NCBI GenBank assembly: GCA_025351065.1
Contig: JANXWQ010000600.1
Coordinates: 1 to 9,483 of the forward strand
Reading direction: 5' to 3'
Origin: Chthoniobacter sp.
Lineage (GTDB): Bacteria; Verrucomicrobiota; Verrucomicrobiia; Chthoniobacterales; Chthoniobacteraceae
Length of the DNA: 9,483 nt
The position numbers were made by a program, and so were the translations under genes. The notes under the pieces are model-generated. The model had not been told where the DNA came from. It saw nothing but the letters and a program-made list of their open reading frames with translations, and made no database searches. This document shows positions 6,968-9,483 of the stretch, one piece after another (positions within the stretch are counted from its first letter, which is position 1; every line of letters begins with the position of its first letter).

Positions 6968-8698
6968 CTAGGGCGCCGCCTGCTCGGCGGCGGGCTTGGG
7001 CAGCGGGGTGGTTTCGTAGGTGCCGTCGGCTTTGAGCAGGAGGAGGGCGTCGTGGAATTCCTTGAGCGTGGAGCGGTGGCCGACGCTGACGAAGGCGATG
7101 CCGGAGGCGCGCAGTTTTTCGTAGAGGAAGCGTTCGTTTTCCTCATCGAGCGCGCTGGTGGCCTCGTCGAGAAAGGCGATGGCGGGCTTTTTCAAAAAGA
7201 GCCGGGCAAAGGCGACGCGCTGCTGCTCGCCGAGGGAAAGCACGTTGGTCCAGTCCACGACTTTGCCCAGGTCGCCGCCCACGCGCTCGAAGATGTCGTG
7301 CAGGTTGACCTGTTCAAGGACGGCGGTGATGGCGTCGTCTTTCGCATCCTCCTCGCCGAGCGGATACATGAGCTGGGCACGGAGATTTCCGGGCACCATG
7401 TAGGGTTTTTGCGGGAGGAAAATGAGGCGGTTGTGCGCCGGGCGGTCGATGCTGCCGCCTGCGGGCGCCCAGAGCCCGGCGATGGTGCGGAGGAGGGAGC
7501 TTTTGCCCGCGCCGCTCTCGCCCATGACGAGCAGGCTGCCGCGCCGGGGAAGCTGCAGGCTGAGGTGCTGGGTCAGGGTTTTGTCGCCGGCGGGGGTTTG
7601 CACGGTCACGTCGTCGAGCTGGAGGTGCAGCGCCTCTTCGTTGACTTCGCCCTTCGCCTCCTCGGCCTCGCGGGCGTCCTCGGCGTCGAAGTCGTCGAGG
7701 TTGTCCCACAGGTCGCCAAGGCGGCGGATGCCTGCGGTGAAAGAGCTGAGCCCCTCGATTTGCGCGATGATGATGGAGAGGGCGAGGAGCACCGAGGCGA
7801 AGGCTCCCTCGGCCTGGGTGACGACGCCAAACTCGACCGCGCCGCGTATGAACATGGGGCCGACGATGATGCCGGGGATGATGAGGGCGAGGTAGTTGTA
7901 GCCATTGGCGAAGAAGCCCAGGTTGCGCGTCCAGCCGATGATCCAGAGCGAGTTTTCCAGCACCGCATTGAGGCGCTCGATCAGGTCGCGGTGCTCGCGC
8001 TTTTCTCCACGGAAAAAGGCGATGGACTCCGCCGCGTCGCGCACGCGGATGAGGCCGTAGCGGAAGGTGGCTTCCTTTTGATACTGATTAAAATAGAGCC
8101 CCACGAGCCGCCGCCCGAAGAGCATGGATACGGCGGTGCCGACCGTGGCGTAAACAAAAAGCACGGCGACGAGCTTGCCCGAGACGACCCAGAGCACACC
8201 GAGAAAGCCGACGAGCGTGACGACCGAATTGACGATCACGAGAAAGAAATTCAGCACGCCGGTGGTGAAGAGTTTGGCGTCTTCGGCGATGCGCTGGTCG
8301 GGGTTGTCCACGCTCTCGGAGGCGCGGATGCGGTAGTAGGCGTGGTTGTAAAAATAGCGCTTGATGAGGTGCTGCGTCAGCCAGCGCCGCCAGGCCAGCG
8401 AGAGCCGCTCCTGGGAGTAGCGGTAGAAGACGCCGATGGGCACGGAGAGAAAGGCGATGGAGACATATTTCCACAGCCCGCGCACCCAGCCGTCGTGGTC
8501 GCGCTGCGAGAGCGCAGTGATGAAATCGCGCGTGGCATAGCTCAGGAAAACCTGCACCACGCCAACCGCAAGGCACAGCCCGAGCAGGGTGGCGAGCCAG
8601 AGCCGCGCCTGCCGCTTGGCTGCGCCGTTGAAGAAGGCCTTGCCGAGGACAAAAAACTTCCTCAGCAGCGCGAGATGGGACTTGGGCGGTGTGGGCAA
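6968..8698 (-). CDS. ABC transporter, fused membrane and ATPase domains, YddA/SbmA-BacA type (ABCD-like)
   Basis: This 576-residue half-transporter has its membrane domain first and its ATPase second, so it would act as a dimer in the inner membrane. About six hydrophobic segments are seen (near 31-53, 74-93, 150-172, 174-195, 262-283 and 297-315). The segment DNPDQRIAEDAK (131-142) is a hallmark of the SbmA/BacA, YddA and peroxisomal ABCD group. The nucleotide-binding domain (about 357-560) is complete: Walker A GESGAGKS (393-400), Q-loop Q430, signature LSLGEQQ (487-493), Walker B AIAFLDE (506-512), D-loop SALD and switch histidine H541. Relatives move peptides, vitamins or acyl compounds; the substrate here is unknown and direction cannot be read from sequence. 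The start is uncertain: no ATG or GTG lies in frame between the TAG at 8732-8734 and the first helix, so TTG at 8698 (MPTPPKSHLALL) is the best choice, without a Shine-Dalgarno. It lies 99 bases after the DUF4142 gene on the same strand. Confidence 0.93.
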   Translation of the reverse strand: MPTPPKSHLALLRKFFVLGKAFFNGAAKRQARLWLATLLGLCLAVGVVQVFLSYATRDFITALSQRDHDGWVRGLWKYVSIAFLSVPIGVFYRYSQERLSLAWRRWLTQHLIKRYFYNHAYYRIRASESVDNPDQRIAEDAKLFTTGVLNFFLVIVNSVVTLVGFLGVLWVVSGKLVAVLFVYATVGTAVSMLFGRRLVGLYFNQYQKEATFRYGLIRVRDAAESIAFFRGEKREHRDLIERLNAVLENSLWIIGWTRNLGFFANGYNYLALIIPGIIVGPMFIRGAVEFGVVTQAEGAFASVLLALSIIIAQIEGLSSFTAGIRRLGDLWDNLDDFDAEDAREAEEAKGEVNEEALHLQLDDVTVQTPAGDKTLTQHLSLQLPRRGSLLVMGESGAGKSSLLRTIAGLWAPAGGSIDRPAHNRLIFLPQKPYMVPGNLRAQLMYPLGEEDAKDDAITAVLEQVNLHDIFERVGGDLGKVVDWTNVLSLGEQQRVAFARLFLKKPAIAFLDEATSALDEENERFLYEKLRASGIAFVSVGHRSTLKEFHDALLLLKADGTYETTPLPKPAAEQAAP

Positions 8699-8797
8699 GA
8701 GACGAGGTTGGACTTCACTGGCGTGCGCGCACTACACAAATCATCCCTGCGATCGCCTACGGCTGACCGCGAATAGCAAAAGCGAACCGGTGCGCTA
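8699..8797 (-). other. Short intergenic gap between DUF4142 and ABC transporter genes
   Basis: This 99-base gap on the minus strand shows no clear promoter. Just after the DUF4142 stop, GCGCACCGGTTCGC (8782-8795, minus strand) is an imperfect palindrome followed by TTTT. It is a very weak terminator candidate, since a stem would have only a few pairs. A 10-base palindrome GTGCGCGCAC (8723-8732) lies 24 bases upstream of the proposed TTG start and resembles the core of the palindrome before ppc, though its centre is two bases shorter. Confidence 0.25.
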
Positions 8798-9406
8798 TTA
8801 CGGCTTCTTGCCGACGTTTTTCTCGATCTTATCGCCGTCGGTGACGTGGCCTTTTACGATGGGGTGGTAGTTCACGGCAAAGTTTTTGATGTCGGCATCG
8901 ACCGCGGTTTTTGACGCGGAAACGACGTCGCGCTCCAGACCCTTGGCCGTCTGGAGAAACTCGCGGAAGAAAAGTTTGTCGAAGCCTTCGACCTTGGTTT
9001 TTTTCAAACGCTCGGCGGCCCCCTTGTCGCCGCCGGCCAGTTCCGTCGGCAGAGTTTCGCCCTTGGCTTTGGCGATGGTGTCGAGCGCATCCCACGCCTT
9101 GTGCAGCTCGGTGTTCACCTGCTCGCAGAATTTTTTTGTCGGATCACTCGCGCCAGTCTTCGCCAAATCGGCGAGCTGCAGCTCAAAGTAAATGGCTTTG
9201 GCCGCGTCCTTGATGAACTTCTTGTCGTTCGGCGCCAGCGGCTTTGGCTTGTCCGCGGCGGCCCCGCCGCCCAGCCCGGTGGTCGTGGTCGCGGCTGGTG
9301 CGCCCGGCGCGGGCACCTGCGCAAAGGCGGCGGAACCCGTGAGCGCGAGCAGCGCGGCAGCGGTGAGGAAACGGTGGAGGCGGGTGGAAGCAGGAATGGT
9401 TTTCAT
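8798..9406 (-). CDS. Exported DUF4142 family protein (predicted periplasmic, helical)
   Basis: This 202-residue protein begins with a clear signal peptide: MKTIPASTRLHR, then a hydrophobic core FLTAAALLALTGSAAFA, with predicted cleavage after AFA (residue 29) before QVPAPG. A Pro/Ala/Thr/Gly-rich linker (30-60) follows. The mature helical domain (about 60-198) fits the DUF4142 pattern: NDKKFIKDAAKAIYFELQLA, a mid-region FCEQVNTELHKAWDAL, and an end region with FAVNYHPIVKGHV (H187) before a Lys-rich tail. DUF4142 proteins are ferritin-like four-helix exported proteins of unknown function, common in proteobacteria and Verrucomicrobia; some are linked to stress or exopolysaccharide loci. There is one Cys, at 94. 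The frame also allows GTG at 9430, eight codons upstream, but the ATG at 9406 gives the usual signal peptide N-terminus. No Shine-Dalgarno is visible. It is upstream of the ABC transporter on the same strand; a functional link is not shown. Confidence 0.82.
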   Translation of the reverse strand: MKTIPASTRLHRFLTAAALLALTGSAAFAQVPAPGAPAATTTTGLGGGAAADKPKPLAPNDKKFIKDAAKAIYFELQLADLAKTGASDPTKKFCEQVNTELHKAWDALDTIAKAKGETLPTELAGGDKGAAERLKKTKVEGFDKLFFREFLQTAKGLERDVVSASKTAVDADIKNFAVNYHPIVKGHVTDGDKIEKNVGKKP

Positions 9407-9472
9407 GGAAGTGGCGGCAAGTTGGAACACAAACGCGCGACGGAGACAAGCGGCGAATCGGCGCTCAGCGGC

Positions 9473-9483
9473 GGGGGGGGGGG
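9473..9483. other. Homopolymer run of 11 G at the right edge
   Basis: The last eleven bases are all G, following an ordinary GC-rich upstream region. Such runs at the end of a sequence are typical of contig ends and of poly-G read artefacts from two-colour sequencing chemistry. A genuine G-tract upstream of the DUF4142 gene cannot be excluded from this window alone. Confidence 0.6.

Noticed and set aside
6974..6992. GC hairpin with a seven-pair stem as a terminator between the convergent genes
   Set aside because: It lies inside the ABC transporter coding end and has no T-tract on either strand; Ala/Pro-rich codons explain the GC repeats.
8751..8758. GCGATCGC, like the HIP1 repeat of cyanobacteria
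   Set aside because: A single copy of an 8-base GC-rich palindrome is expected by chance here, and the gene content does not suggest a cyanobacterium.
6950..8776. Open frame of 608 codons on the plus strand, opposite the ABC transporter
   Set aside because: The minus strand encodes a full ABC transporter with all ATPase motifs. The plus-strand translation is Glu/Gly/Asp/Val-rich with no recognisable domain, as expected from a shadow frame.
1..9483. Possible novel defence, mobile or biosynthetic system
   Set aside because: No transposase, integrase, terminal repeats, CRISPR repeats, toxin-antitoxin pair, defence nuclease cluster or biosynthetic genes are visible. The genes are core metabolism, repair, metal handling and transport.

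Overview
This is a compact, very GC-rich stretch of bacterial chromosome with eight protein genes and almost no spare DNA. No mobile element, CRISPR array, tRNA or rRNA is visible. The organism cannot be named securely. A member of the Verrucomicrobiota (Opitutaceae-like) or a related PVC lineage fits best. The reasons are the zinc-ribbon plus coiled-coil protein of a style common in that group, the scarcity of Shine-Dalgarno sequences, and the strong third-position GC. This placement is an inference from style, not from a marker gene.

Layout. On the minus strand, reading right to left from 4445, lie phosphoenolpyruvate carboxylase (ppc), then a membrane-anchored zinc-ribbon/coiled-coil protein of unknown function, then the start of ruvC (Holliday junction resolvase), which runs off the left edge. 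The gaps are 66 and 50 bases, so the three may be co-transcribed. A 197-base divergent region (4446-4642) separates ppc from a plus-strand series: a two-TM protein of the low-affinity iron permease family, a bacterioferritin-like diiron protein, and an unassigned cupin-fold protein. These are followed by a convergent junction and two minus-strand genes: a one-polypeptide ABC transporter of the YddA/SbmA type (TTG start) and, upstream of it, an exported DUF4142 protein.

How the genes may work together. PEPC replenishes oxaloacetate. The permease-like and ferritin-like genes form a plausible iron (or other metal) entry and storage pair, and the cupin protein downstream has a candidate three-histidine metal site. 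No link between the metal genes, ppc and ruvC can be shown from sequence. The window is mostly housekeeping. I see no convincing undescribed multi-gene system. The points most worth a second look are the cupin protein, the zinc-ribbon/coiled-coil tail-anchored protein, and a 16-base perfect palindrome just before the ppc start. The right edge ends in eleven G residues and may be a contig end.
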